Below are positions 15,070 to 24,538 of a stretch of 64,000 bases of DNA, piece after piece (within the stretch, counting starts at the first letter, position 1; the number at the start of each line of letters is the position of its first letter). Under the pieces are notes generated by a model. The model saw only the letters and a program-made list of their open reading frames with translations. It did no database searches and had not been told where the DNA came from. A program made the position numbers and the translations under genes. Source of the DNA: GWA1-54-12 sp964489845 (lineage in GTDB: Bacteria; Patescibacteriota; Minisyncoccia; UBA6257; GWB1-50-10); contig CAZAZV010000002.1 of the NCBI GenBank assembly GCA_964489845.1, positions 1-64,000 of the forward strand, given 5' to 3'.

Positions 15070-17736
15070 TTAGAGGTTGTTCTTCGTGAATGACTTGGCG
15101 GCATTCATAAAGACCCAGTAGCCGTCATGCGTGGAGAGGTCCTTTGCCGGCAATCCGGTAATGGGGTTTGCGTTCAGGTCTCTGTCCCCGTCGCTCGCCC
15201 ATGGATTACTGCCGGAATCTTTCCGTGCGTTGTAGGTATCCGGTACGTAGAGCGTTATCATACCGGCCACCGTTTCCGTGTTTTGGATGGACGAGAACTC
15301 GTCTTGTACCGTACCGGAATTATTCGTCCCGACCAAGTTCCATCCGGCGACGAGGTCTTTGCTTGTCTGTGACGGCGCACTGCTTGTGTCGGCGTACCTG
15401 AACCCTACGCCGCCACCACTATCTACCTTCGTGTAGAACGCGCTGATTGGTTTGACGATGTCCGCGTTATCTGCGGCTGGCGAACCGAATGCCCCATTCC
15501 CATAAATGAGTAGTGCCACGGTCCCCGTCGCATTGTTATCCACAACCGCAGGTGCTTCAGAGAGAAGTTTCGGAGCGGAAATTAAAGCCCACGCATCTGC
15601 ATCGGTGAGAGCGATGGTTTCGTCGTACGTATCTCCATTCGCTTCCAAGAGCCACGGCCGGTAACTGACATCCGCAGAAACCGCTCCGGCGGCAGGACCC
15701 GAAGCAGCGCCCCAGTAGTTATCAGTTGCATCAAGTGTTCCGGAACCTCGTGCGGCGTAACCGACCGCAGCCATCGAATTGTCATAGATACTGTTGTTGT
15801 GCACAACCGTCTCCGCGTCAATCGGCTGATTGACATATATCCCAGCAGCATTCCCGTATATCTCATTCCCCGCTACTGTCACCGCCGAAGAATCGGCGCG
15901 TACCGTCGAGGGCAAATTGGTGGTATAGTCGGTATTATCGAACGCAACGCCGGCACCTGCGGTATAGCCGTGGACTGCGTTGCCCGCTATCGAGGTCGCG
16001 TAGAACTGCCCGCCGATACCGGAGCCATTCGCGAGGGAATCGGTGCCTATGACTTCATTGTCAGAAATCATACTGCTACTCAAATACCCCGTAATACCGA
16101 ATTGGGAATTTTCTACTTTGTTGTTGGAGATGGTGGCTCGCGTGAGAACGCCGTCATTGGTATCTGCCGTATTGGCGTCATTGCCGCCGGTAATCCCACT
16201 CGTACCTGCACCTTTCACCAAGTTCTGCTCCACATCAGCTACCTTAGCTTGCCAGAGATTAATGCCATCAACACTCGCCGACTCAATAATGTTGTTTTTC
16301 ACAACCACATTGTCCGTGACTCCTCTGACATGAATCGCCTTTGCCGGACTGCCGCCGATTGTGAAACCGTCGATGGTCACCGTACCAGTTATTGGTCCGA
16401 ATGGACCGATTTGTACGGACCCGGACGGATCGCCGGAAGAAATGACGGATTCATCACCGCTTCGAGTTCTCGCATCATTACCTGCCTGTGCGCCGTTCAA
16501 GATAAGCGGCTTATTGATATGGAGCGTTTCACTATATGTTCCAGCTGCAACATTAATCGTGTCATCATTACCCGCATTTGCAATCGCTTCAGCAATAGTG
16601 TTGTATCCGATCTTACTCGTCTCATTGAACGCGTTATAACTACGAGTTATGGAACAATCTGATGTTTCGCACCAAGGAGAGAACGAGACGGCTCCATCAA
16701 GACTGCTAGTTGCTGGGCCGGTCACGCTCCCCCAATAATTATTAGCCGCATTAATAGCTGGGCTTCCAGCGGTCGTTGAGATATTGTACTCGTTATCTGT
16801 AAACCTTACGTTAGTGATGCTAGATAGGATTCCCCCGCCATACGCAAGTACGCCCGCTGCAGTATCATCGTCAGGTGCATAGTTGAAATTGGAGATGTTT
16901 GCACCGGTAACAGACCCCGTAACAGTACCACCACCTCTATTCCACAAAACAATTCCATTCTGCGCAATTGCATCCGTCGGACCGGCGCCTGTAATGCTGC
17001 CACCAAAAACGGTTAAGGTAATGGTGGCATGTACGCCGCTCGTGGCACCATTGCCATTGATGGCATCAATGCCGTTCTTCTGGAATCCAGAGATATCGCA
17101 ATCACTCACGGTCAAATCTGCTGTTTGTTCGTTACCAGCGTCAACCGCTATTCCTTGTCCCGTTTGACTCCCGTTTATTGTATATGTACCGGCTATGGCA
17201 CAATTTTCTAAACTACCCGTTGATGCATTCCAGAAAAGAAGAGCATCCGGACCACCGCTACCAGGCGCTTTCCCATTATCCTTAATACCCAAACTCTGGA
17301 GAGTAATATTGGTTGAGCTACTCACCAACACCGATACCTTCATGTTCGCGGTGTACTTGTGGGTAATACCACTCGCAACGAGCATCGTCGGTTGTATAAC
17401 GGTAGAGGACTTTCCAGCACCGATAATTAGTAAATCCGACTTATTGACCACTGAGAAACTTTCGTATTGACCGGCTACGACGGTGATTGTATCGCCAGCG
17501 GACGCAGCATCAATAGCGGACTGAATCGAGCTGCAAACAGGATCAGTTGCACTGCATGTGCTGGTTGCAGACGAACCATCGACTGTCCACGACGTTGTCG
17601 CCGCTTGCGCAACACCCCCAAGGAACAAAAAACCGCTCACGAGTAACGCTGCGGTTATGATAACTGTAGAAACTTTGAGAACTGTTGAGTTGAAGAACGA
17701 AAAAGATTGTATAAGGGGTTCGCCCAAATGATTCAT
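15070..17736 (-). CDS. large secreted right-handed beta-helix protein
   Basis: 888 residues. An N-terminal hydrophobic segment (TVIITAALLVSGFLFLGGVAQA) acts as a signal. The body has two blocks of parallel beta-helix (PbH1-like) repeats, each opened by a segment of the type TIQSAIDAASAGDTITVVAGQY, and closes with a GWNLVGTN domain near residues 790-880. Such folds are common in carbohydrate-binding or lyase-like and adhesin proteins; catalytic residues could not be assigned. A longer frame upstream is ignored because the signal peptide begins after the internal ATG. First gene of the surface cluster behind its own promoter. Confidence 0.75.
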   Translation of the reverse strand: MNHLGEPLIQSFSFFNSTVLKVSTVIITAALLVSGFLFLGGVAQAATTSWTVDGSSATSTCSATDPVCSSIQSAIDAASAGDTITVVAGQYESFSVVNKSDLLIIGAGKSSTVIQPTMLVASGITHKYTANMKVSVLVSSSTNITLQSLGIKDNGKAPGSGGPDALLFWNASTGSLENCAIAGTYTINGSQTGQGIAVDAGNEQTADLTVSDCDISGFQKNGIDAINGNGATSGVHATITLTVFGGSITGAGPTDAIAQNGIVLWNRGGGTVTGSVTGANISNFNYAPDDDTAAGVLAYGGGILSSITNVRFTDNEYNISTTAGSPAINAANNYWGSVTGPATSSLDGAVSFSPWCETSDCSITRSYNAFNETSKIGYNTIAEAIANAGNDDTINVAAGTYSETLHINKPLILNGAQAGNDARTRSGDESVISSGDPSGSVQIGPFGPITGTVTIDGFTIGGSPAKAIHVRGVTDNVVVKNNIIESASVDGINLWQAKVADVEQNLVKGAGTSGITGGNDANTADTNDGVLTRATISNNKVENSQFGITGYLSSSMISDNEVIGTDSLANGSGIGGQFYATSIAGNAVHGYTAGAGVAFDNTDYTTNLPSTVRADSSAVTVAGNEIYGNAAGIYVNQPIDAETVVHNNSIYDNSMAAVGYAARGSGTLDATDNYWGAASGPAAGAVSADVSYRPWLLEANGDTYDETIALTDADAWALISAPKLLSEAPAVVDNNATGTVALLIYGNGAFGSPAADNADIVKPISAFYTKVDSGGGVGFRYADTSSAPSQTSKDLVAGWNLVGTNNSGTVQDEFSSIQNTETVAGMITLYVPDTYNARKDSGSNPWASDGDRDLNANPITGLPAKDLSTHDGYWVFMNAAKSFTKNNL

Positions 17737-17850
17737 ATTTTTAGGTGCTGTGGGGGCGTTTTGCAGAGAACGTTCGACCTGCCATCCCGAGCAAATACCC
17801 CGCACATGTGGTGCTGAAATTAAGGAGCACCAAGTTTGGCCTTAGTTACG

Positions 17851-17878
17851 AGTGTAGAACCATTGAGCTCGATGTCAA
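17851..17878 (-). promoter_or_regulatory. promoter of the surface-protein cluster
   Basis: Minus strand: TTGACA (17878-17873), a 16-nt spacer and TACACT (17856-17851). It lies about 115 nt before the beta-helix start. The rest of the 350-nt gap to rpsJ shows only the rpsJ terminator. Confidence 0.65.
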
Positions 17879-18055
17879 GAGTAACCAAAACAGCGCCTCC
17901 CAGAGGTGGATAAAAAGCGGAAAACGGCATATCACGCCAAATTCGTCAAGAAAACTTAGTAACGAATTGAAAAAGAACGCCAGCAATCAACTACGGTGAT
18001 TGCACTTTTAATACTCCGAAGCGGGTGGGTTTCTTTCAATCATTTTCTCTAGAAC

Positions 18056-18085
18056 GAGAAACCCTGCCATATGGCAGGGTTTCTC
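18056..18085 (-). terminator. terminator after rpsJ
   Basis: A 30-nt perfect palindrome (arm GAGAAACCCTGCCAT) 2 nt after the rpsJ stop. It ends the tuf-rpsJ unit and separates rpsJ from its usual partner rplC, which lies 5.8 kb away. Confidence 0.75.
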
Positions 18086-18087
18086 TG

Positions 18088-18408
18088 TTACACCATCTTC
18101 ACTTCCACGTCTATGCCGGCGGGGAGATTCAAGCTCCCGAGCGCTTCAACGATGCGCTGACTCGCTCCCGGCACTTCGATAAGGCGCTTATGCACCTTCA
18201 TCTCGAACTGTTCGCGCGACTTCTTGTGCACGAAGGGAGAACGGTTCACTGTGTATCGCCGGATGGCGGTCGGCAGCGGAATCGGCCCGATGACTTCTCC
18301 GCCGTACCGCTGGATCGCCTCGACGATCTGGCGAACCACGCTCTCGATAAGGCGCGCATCGTAACTCCTGACGCGCAACCGCAATTTGCTTGTCTCCTCC
18401 TTAGCCAC
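18088..18408 (-). CDS. rpsJ: 30S ribosomal protein S10 (uS10)
   Basis: 106 residues. LRLRVRSYDARLIESVVRQI and GPIPLPTAIRRYTVNRSPFVHKKSREQFE-type core blocks are diagnostic. S10 also binds NusB in antitermination. It follows tuf by 1 nt, the usual str/S10 junction, but is cut off from rplC by the surface-protein insertion. Confidence 0.96.
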   Translation of the reverse strand: MAKEETSKLRLRVRSYDARLIESVVRQIVEAIQRYGGEVIGPIPLPTAIRRYTVNRSPFVHKKSREQFEMKVHKRLIEVPGASQRIVEALGSLNLPAGIDVEVKMV

Positions 18409-18409
18409 G

Positions 18410-19606
<1,197 letters not shown>

Positions 19607-19666
19607 ATATGTGTGTTTCGCGCTGTTTTATGCGTGTTCGACCTTACTTCAGTTTTCGGTATCGGT

Positions 19667-19695
19667 AGTATAACGAATCCGACGATAAATGGCAA
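19667..19695 (-). promoter_or_regulatory. tuf promoter
   Basis: Minus strand: TTGCCA (19695-19690), a 17-nt spacer and TATACT (19672-19667). The transcript would have a leader of about 55 nt. It begins right after the stop of the preceding gene. Confidence 0.7.
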
Positions 19696-19698
19696 CCC

Positions 19699-20136
19699 TT
19701 ACGGCGTCGCTCGCTCGCGCGACGGTTTGAGGAGCAGTGCGTAACCTGCGGCACTCACAGCAACCGCCGTGACAATACCGAGCGCGAGCGCGAGCGGCGA
19801 GGCGAAGCCGAGGTATGCCTGCCCCAGTCCCTGGAGCACCGCCGTCCCGAGCATGAGCCATCCCGCCGCTTCATGGAAGAGCAACACGCCCAGTGCGAGC
19901 GTGAAGAGGAGCGTCGCGTACGTCGAGGGAAACGGAAACCCGAACATATGGAACGTGTGGACGATGAGGCCGTTCGAAACGACGAGTGCGAGCACGATGC
20001 ATGCGGCGAAGAAGCATGCGCGCTGCTTCGTTTCGACCCCTTTCGCGACGAGGACGAGCGCCACGGCGCCCGTGAGGTACGGGAGGTACACGGCGAACAC
20101 TCGCATCACGATGGTAGTGACCGCGTGAAACTGCAT
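19699..20136 (-). CDS. PAP2-like membrane protein, catalytic residues apparently lost
   Basis: 145 residues with about five hydrophobic segments. The layout resembles the PAP2 (undecaprenyl-diphosphatase-like) core: a segment FGFPFPSTYATLLFTLALGV where the family has PSGH, and GLGQAYLGFASPLALALG where it has SR-x5-H-x3-D. The motif-2 His and the motif-3 Arg, His and Asp are replaced (Tyr, Gln, Ala, Ala by my alignment), so it would be inactive. The start (MQFHAVTT) overlaps the rpsR stop. The assignment rests on pattern similarity only. Confidence 0.45.
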   Translation of the reverse strand: MQFHAVTTIVMRVFAVYLPYLTGAVALVLVAKGVETKQRACFFAACIVLALVVSNGLIVHTFHMFGFPFPSTYATLLFTLALGVLLFHEAAGWLMLGTAVLQGLGQAYLGFASPLALALGIVTAVAVSAAGYALLLKPSRERATP

Positions 20137-20141
20137 ACGCG

Positions 20142-20348
20142 TTACTTCCCTGTGTATGGCAGGAGCGCCATGCGGCGAGCGCGTTTCACCGCCCGCGCGA
20201 GCGCGCGCTGGTGCTTGGCGCAAATACCGGTGTGGCGCGGGTCGATGATTTTCCCCTGCGCCGAAACGTACTGCCGCAGGAACCCGATGTCCCTGAAATC
20301 GATATCTGTGATATTCTTCGAACAAAATGCGCACTGCGTGTGTCTCAT
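20142..20348 (-). CDS. rpsR: 30S ribosomal protein S18 (bS18), zinc form
   Basis: 68 residues. Cys6, Cys9, Cys43 and His46 form a zinc site. The core FRDIGFLRQYVSAQGKI and RHTGICAKHQRALARAVKRAR are diagnostic. It follows ssb as in the rpsF-ssb-rpsR operon, but no rpsF (S6) was found in the window. A repeated promoter cassette lies in the ssb-rpsR gap. Confidence 0.95.
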   Translation of the reverse strand: MRHTQCAFCSKNITDIDFRDIGFLRQYVSAQGKIIDPRHTGICAKHQRALARAVKRARRMALLPYTGK

Positions 20349-20362
20349 GTGCCGAATGTGTC

Positions 20363-20440
20363 TAAATCTTACGAGTTGAGTGTAACGAAACGAAGTAAAT
20401 TTAGCAACAGATTCGAGCATCCCGCCGCAGCGGGATTACC
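20363..20440 (-). promoter_or_regulatory. repeated terminator-promoter cassette, copy A (before rpsR)
   Basis: Contains TTGCTA (20407-20402), a 17-nt spacer and TACACT (20384-20379), preceded by a small GC-rich hairpin (ATCCCGC and GCGGGAT). Almost identical over about 75 nt to copy B at 23.1 kb and related to copy C at 23.65 kb. The leader to the rpsR ATG would be about 24 nt. Confidence 0.65.
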
Positions 20441-20926
20441 CTAGAACGGTATGTCTCCGCTGTCGATTTCGATTCCGTCCTCGACCTGTATCTCCGGAAC
20501 GCTCTCTGGCTGCGGCATCGAGGCGGGTTTCGCGGCTCCGCCGTACGGCCGGTTGCCGCCTCCGGGAGCCGTCGGATTCCCTCCCCCGACGCCCCCCGCG
20601 GAGCCGGGGCCGAACTGCACACGGTCGGCGACGACTTCCGTCCGGTATCTCGTCTGCCCGTCCTTGCCTTCCCACTTCCTCGTCTGCAGCCGTCCCTCGA
20701 CGAAAACCGTCGCTCCCTTCTTCAGAAACTGGTGCGTGATTTCCGCCTGGCGCCCCCACACGACGACGTTATGAAACTCGGTCTGTTCCTGCTTCGCCCC
20801 CGCCTGGTCTTTCCATACCCGATTCGTTGCGACCGAGAAGTTCGTCACCGCCGTACCGGACGTGGTGTTCCGCAGTTCGGGGTCCCCCGTCAGCCGCCCG
20901 ATGATGAATACTTTATTCAAATCCAT
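20441..20926 (-). CDS. ssb: single-stranded DNA-binding protein
   Basis: 161 residues. OB-fold segments (MDLNKVFIIGRLTGDPELR, FSVATNR, WGRQAEITHQFLKKG, VFVEGRLQTRKW) are followed by a glycine-rich linker and the acidic tip DSGDIPF that recruits partner proteins. It binds ssDNA in replication and repair. It sits between rplM and rpsR. The usual neighbours S9 and S6 are missing. Confidence 0.96.
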   Translation of the reverse strand: MDLNKVFIIGRLTGDPELRNTTSGTAVTNFSVATNRVWKDQAGAKQEQTEFHNVVVWGRQAEITHQFLKKGATVFVEGRLQTRKWEGKDGQTRYRTEVVADRVQFGPGSAGGVGGGNPTAPGGGNRPYGGAAKPASMPQPESVPEIQVEDGIEIDSGDIPF

Positions 20927-20962
20927 ATCAGAAGCGTAAAGCGCAAAACGAAAAGTGTAAAG

Positions 20963-21307
20963 TTAGGCCTCGATTTTCAATCGGCGCAAACGCTTCGCCT
21001 GCAGGCGGTTCTTCGGGAGCATATTGCGGACGGCGCGGCGCACCGCTTCACGCGGGTCCCGCTCCAAGAGCTGCTCGAGCGTCCGCGACTTCAAGCTGCC
21101 GATGCGCGTGCTGTGGCGGTAGTACCGCTTCTGCGTAAGCTTGCTGCCAGTGAACTTGAGCGAAGCGGCGTGCACGATTTTTACGACATCCGTCCCTGCG
21201 AGGCGCGGTTCGTAGCTCGGTTCGTGCTTCCCCTGCAAGATGAGCGCCGCCTCCGTCGCGATGCGCCCGAGCGCTTTCCCTGTTGCGTCTATGACATGTT
21301 CTTTCAT
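20963..21307 (-). CDS. rplM: 50S ribosomal protein L13 (uL13), short
   Basis: 114 residues, about 28 fewer than the E. coli protein, mostly at the N terminus (MKEHVIDATGKALGRIATEAA begins the conserved core). The KRYYRHSTRIG and AVRNMLPKNRL segments are conserved. In most bacteria rpsI (S9) follows; here ssb starts 36 nt downstream instead. Confidence 0.94.
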   Translation of the reverse strand: MKEHVIDATGKALGRIATEAALILQGKHEPSYEPRLAGTDVVKIVHAASLKFTGSKLTQKRYYRHSTRIGSLKSRTLEQLLERDPREAVRRAVRNMLPKNRLQAKRLRRLKIEA

Positions 21308-21308
21308 G

Positions 21309-21662
21309 TTACTTCACGAATTCTATGGTCGCCTTCCGCGCGTTGTCCTGCACGCGCCGTTCCATGTGCCGGATGACGCGGGTGTATCCGCCGTGCCGCT
21401 CGGCGTACCGAGGCGCGATCTCGTGCTGCATCCGGTATGCCGCCTGTTTCGGCAGCCGTTTCAGGAGCTGCCGCAAACCCGCGATGTTCTGCCGCTTGCC
21501 GTAGGTCACCAAGCGGTCCGCGAGCCGCTTCAATTCCTTCGCGCGCGCTTCCGTCGTCACGATGCTGTCCCGCATCACGAGCTGGTACGCCAAATCACGC
21601 AAAAAGTTCTTGCGGTCGCCGCGCTCTCTGCCGAATTTTCTGCCGCGCTTCAGGTGACGCAT
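21309..21662 (-). CDS. rplQ: 50S ribosomal protein L17 (bL17)
   Basis: 117 residues. MRHLKRGRKFGRERGDRKNF and VTTEARAKELKRLADRLVTYGK are diagnostic. It follows rpoA, the normal alpha-operon end, and runs into rplM with a 1-nt gap. Confidence 0.96.
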   Translation of the reverse strand: MRHLKRGRKFGRERGDRKNFLRDLAYQLVMRDSIVTTEARAKELKRLADRLVTYGKRQNIAGLRQLLKRLPKQAAYRMQHEIAPRYAERHGGYTRVIRHMERRVQDNARKATIEFVK

Positions 21663-21672
21663 AATTCACGTG

Positions 21673-22455
21673 TTACTTCGCGCTTTTCGCTTTGCGCTTC
21701 GCGCTGCCGCTCTTTGCGGTTTTCTTTCCGACTTCCGGTTCTATCTCCTGTTTCGTCTCCGAGGGGAACGCTTCCGCGACTTTCGCGAAGTGGTCGCGCA
21801 TGATGTTGCTTGCCTGGTGCAGCGCCCGCGACGGGCTGATGGAGCCGTCGGTCGTGATGGTGAGCCGCAGCTTGTTGTAGTTGGTGCGCTCGCCGACGCG
21901 CATATTCTCGACTTCCGTCTCGACGTTCACGACCGGAGAAAACATGCAGTCCAAGAGAATCGTCCCGACCGGCAGCCGTTCCGCTTGCCGCTCTTCGGCC
22001 GAGAGGTATCCGAGTCCTTTCTCGACGACGAGCTCCATCGAGAGCTCTGTCTTGCCATCGGTGATTTCGGTGATGTACAAATCCTTGTTCACGACTTCGG
22101 CGAGCGGGTTCGATTCGATGTCTCCCGCCGTCACTTTCCCCTTCCCCTTCGCCTTGAGATACAGCGTCTGCGGTTCGTCGGCGTGGAAGATGAAACGCAC
22201 CTGCTTGAGGTTCAGGATGATGTCCAGCACGCTGTCCATCACGCCCTCCATCGTGGAGAACTCGTGTTTCACGCCTTTGATTTTCGCCTGCGAAATCGCC
22301 GCGCCGGGAAGCGACGAGAGGAGCGTCCGCCGCAGGGCGCTGCCGATGGTAATACCGTAGCCCGGATAGAGACCTTCGATGGAAAACTCGCCCACTGTGT
22401 CGGTTTCCTTTCCTTTTTTGACGTTCACCGTATCGCTCAAGTATGAGTAGTCCAT
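21673..22455 (-). CDS. rpoA: RNA polymerase alpha subunit lacking the C-terminal domain
   Basis: 260 residues. The N-terminal dimerisation domain is complete (LYPGYGITIGSALRRTLLSSLPGAA, TMEGVMDSVLDIILNL, RTNYNKLRLTITTDGSISP). After residue about 225 there are only 35 residues, rich in Lys, Ser and Ala, and no helix-hairpin-helix CTD, which normally adds about 80 residues. So UP-element recognition and most CTD-dependent activation should be absent. The frame is uninterrupted. It starts 14 nt after rpsD. Confidence 0.95.
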   Translation of the reverse strand: MDYSYLSDTVNVKKGKETDTVGEFSIEGLYPGYGITIGSALRRTLLSSLPGAAISQAKIKGVKHEFSTMEGVMDSVLDIILNLKQVRFIFHADEPQTLYLKAKGKGKVTAGDIESNPLAEVVNKDLYITEITDGKTELSMELVVEKGLGYLSAEERQAERLPVGTILLDCMFSPVVNVETEVENMRVGERTNYNKLRLTITTDGSISPSRALHQASNIMRDHFAKVAEAFPSETKQEIEPEVGKKTAKSGSAKRKAKSAK

Positions 22456-22468
22456 ATGAAAATAAGTG

Positions 22469-23071
22469 TTAGTTGTTGGTTGCGACCAAACTCACGTCGA
22501 AAAGCTCGAGGGCGTCCGTCGTCGGTTCGCCCGTGCACGTTCCCGAGAGCTTCTGCGGGTCGACCGTGAGCCACGTCGGGAGCGACTGCTTCGTAAGCCG
22601 CTCCTGCAATCCATTGAAGAGCGCGCTCCCCCGCGACTCGGGACGGATACTCATGATGTCTCCCTTCCGCACCTCGTACGATGAGATAGTCACCTTGCGT
22701 CCATTTACCAGTATATGTCCGTGTGAAACGAGCTGTCGAGCGACCCGTATCGACGGCGCGAAACCAAGGTAGCGCGTGACGCTGTCGAGCCGCCGCTCGA
22801 GCGCCTTGATGATCGCCTCGGGATTGCCCTCGTGCGCTTCAAGCACGCGCTGCAGCGTGTGGTTGGTGAGCCCGTAGCTCCACTGCATCTTCTGCTTCTC
22901 CCGCAACTGGTGACTGTAGTCGGAGGGTCTCCGCTGCCGCTTCGCGCCGTGCATGCCCGGTCGGTACGGCCGGCGTACCATGACGCACTTCGGAGAATTG
23001 CAGCGCTCCGCTTTCAGGAAAAGCTTTTCGCCGAGCGCCCGTTCAACTTTTTCTTTCAAGTGTTTCCGCAT
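22469..23071 (-). CDS. rpsD: 30S ribosomal protein S4 (uS4)
   Basis: 200 residues. KRQRRPSDYSHQLREKQKMQWSYGL-type core and the S4 RNA-binding domain (LGFAPSIRVARQLVSHGHILVNGRKVTI) are present. It is a primary 16S binder and, in enterobacteria, the alpha-operon repressor. Preceded by promoter cassette copy B with a leader of about 23 nt. Confidence 0.96.
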   Translation of the reverse strand: MRKHLKEKVERALGEKLFLKAERCNSPKCVMVRRPYRPGMHGAKRQRRPSDYSHQLREKQKMQWSYGLTNHTLQRVLEAHEGNPEAIIKALERRLDSVTRYLGFAPSIRVARQLVSHGHILVNGRKVTISSYEVRKGDIMSIRPESRGSALFNGLQERLTKQSLPTWLTVDPQKLSGTCTGEPTTDALELFDVSLVATNN

Positions 23072-23086
23072 GTGCCGAAGATGTCT

Positions 23087-23164
23087 AGGTTTACGAGTTG
23101 AGTGTAACGAAACGAAGTAAATTTAGCAACAGATTCGAGCATCCCGCCGCAGCGGGATTCTTTA
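23087..23164 (-). promoter_or_regulatory. repeated terminator-promoter cassette, copy B (before rpsD)
   Basis: TTGCTA (23129-23124), a 17-nt spacer and TACACT (23106-23101), preceded by a small hairpin that touches the rpsK stop. Nearly identical to copy A. Confidence 0.65.
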
Positions 23165-23614
23165 GATTCTCCTTGCTTTCTTCGGCCGCGGCCCGTTGTG
23201 CGGCAGTGGCGTGATATCCGAAATGGAGGTCACCTCGAAGCGCTGCGTCGCGAGTGCGCGGAGTGCTGCATCGCGACCGCTTCCAATACCGCTCACGAAC
23301 ACCGCGATTTCGAAAGGACCCGTCCGCTCCAGTTTCTCGCTGATGGCTTCGATGACTTTCGACGCAGCGAAGGGCGTCGCCCGCTTCGGTCCCGAGTAAC
23401 CGAGCGAGCCGGAGCTCATCCACGCGACGGTGTTCCCCGCCTCGTCCGTGACGGTCACGGACGTGTTGTTATAGGAAATCCGCAGGTACAGCCGCCCGCG
23501 CTCGATGCGCTTCTTCGCGCCTTTCCCGATTTGGGCGGCGCGTTTCTCTTCGACAACCTGCGCTTCTTTCGCCGCTGTCTCGGTCGTTTGTTTCGCTACT
23601 TTCTTCTTGCCCAT
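23162..23614 (-). CDS. rpsK: 30S ribosomal protein S11 (uS11)
   Basis: 150 residues; the first about 35 residues are an extra Lys/Glu/Ala-rich leader, after which RGRLYLRISYNNTSVTVTDEAGN begins the family core. GSLGYSGPKRATPFAASK and DITPLPHNGPRPKKARRI are diagnostic. It lies on the 30S platform near the Shine-Dalgarno helix. Confidence 0.96.
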   Translation of the reverse strand: MGKKKVAKQTTETAAKEAQVVEEKRAAQIGKGAKKRIERGRLYLRISYNNTSVTVTDEAGNTVAWMSSGSLGYSGPKRATPFAASKVIEAISEKLERTGPFEIAVFVSGIGSGRDAALRALATQRFEVTSISDITPLPHNGPRPKKARRI

Positions 23615-23630
23615 GCCAAATATCTCTTAA

Positions 23631-23730
23631 TTTACAAGTTGAGTGTAACGAAACACAGTAAATTTGGCAAGATATTTGAGCACGCCGAGCTTGTCGAGGT
23701 GACGCTCCACCAAACCGCTCGTGTTGCACG
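23631..23730 (-). promoter_or_regulatory. repeated promoter cassette, copy C (before rpsK)
   Basis: TTGCCA (23670-23665), a 17-nt spacer and TACACT (23647-23642). The promoter part matches copies A and B, while the upstream hairpin part differs (CACGCCGAGCTTGTCGAGGTG and neighbours). Leader to rpsK about 21 nt. Confidence 0.6.
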
Positions 23731-23747
23731 CTCGCGGGGCGGGAGCG

Positions 23748-24131
23748 TCATTTCAACTCCACTTTACGCTTTCCGCTTCCCGCCGTGTGGCGAACGTTAC
23801 CGCGCACCGTTCTCGTGTTGCGCCGCGTCCGCTGGCCCCGCACCGGCAGTCCTCTGCTGTGCCGCATGCCCCGGTACGCGTGAATCGTCTTCAACCGCTG
23901 GATGTTCTGCTTTATGAACTGACGCAGCTCTCCTTCGATGCGGTACTTGCCGTCGATGATGGATTGTATCTTGTTGACTTCGTCGGGGGTCAGATCCTTC
24001 GCCCGTTTCTCGGCATCCACGCCGGCTTCGGCCAAAATATTCCTCGCTGCCGAGGTTCCGATTCCTTTGATGTAGCGGAGTGACGCCCACACCTTCTTTT
24101 CGTCTGGGATGGTAATACCGACGATGCGCAT
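23748..24131 (-). CDS. rpsM: 30S ribosomal protein S13 (uS13)
   Basis: 127 residues. MRIVGITIPDEKKVWASLRYIKGIG start, helix-two-turn-helix, and the basic end HSRGLPVRGQRTRRNTRT are diagnostic. It contacts tRNA and forms intersubunit bridges. It follows infA by 28 nt. Confidence 0.96.
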   Translation of the reverse strand: MRIVGITIPDEKKVWASLRYIKGIGTSAARNILAEAGVDAEKRAKDLTPDEVNKIQSIIDGKYRIEGELRQFIKQNIQRLKTIHAYRGMRHSRGLPVRGQRTRRNTRTVRGNVRHTAGSGKRKVELK

Positions 24132-24159
24132 ATGAAACTGGTTTTTAGTTGTTAGTTAA

Positions 24160-24378
24160 TTAGAGACGCCTGACTATCCTACCTCGTTCTGATTTCTCGT
24201 CAGGCATTTCGACGATAACGGCGTCCCCGGGAACGACTCTGATGCGGTACAGCCGCATCTTCCCCGCCAGGTGAGCCAGTATGGTTTTCCCTGATTCGAG
24301 CGTCACGCGATACTGCATGGCGGGAAGTGCTTCTTCCACCTTCCCCGTCACCGTAATCACATGTTTTGAAGTGGGCAT
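24160..24378 (-). CDS. infA: translation initiation factor IF-1
   Basis: 72 residues, the usual length. OB-fold core with EALPAMQYRVTLESGKTILAHLAGKMR, where most bacteria have LPNxxFxVxLENG-HxVLAH-SGKMR. It blocks the A site during initiation. It starts the alpha-operon part of the cluster and is preceded by a promoter at 24393-24421. Confidence 0.95.
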   Translation of the reverse strand: MPTSKHVITVTGKVEEALPAMQYRVTLESGKTILAHLAGKMRLYRIRVVPGDAVIVEMPDEKSERGRIVRRL

Positions 24379-24392
24379 AAAACGCAGAGGTT

Positions 24393-24421
24393 ATACTAAC
24401 AGGCGATTGAATGAGCGTCAA
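24393..24421 (-). promoter_or_regulatory. infA / alpha-operon promoter
   Basis: Minus strand: TTGACG (24421-24416), a 17-nt spacer and TAGTAT (24398-24393), within TTAGTATAAC that offers an alternative -10. This is the first promoter of the ribosomal superoperon. Confidence 0.6.
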
Positions 24422-24538
24422 CCCCGATGGTGCCAGGACGCGCTCGCGCATCCCCCACAAAATACTGTCGTGTCCAACGTATAAGAGACGGTATGTGCAA
24501 CATTCATAGTTGGTCTGTGTAGATTGGCACTATCGGGG

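Noticed and set aside
13119..17805. Recent phage or plasmid insertion carrying the surface genes
   Set aside because: No integrase, transposase, direct repeats or attachment sites were seen at the borders.
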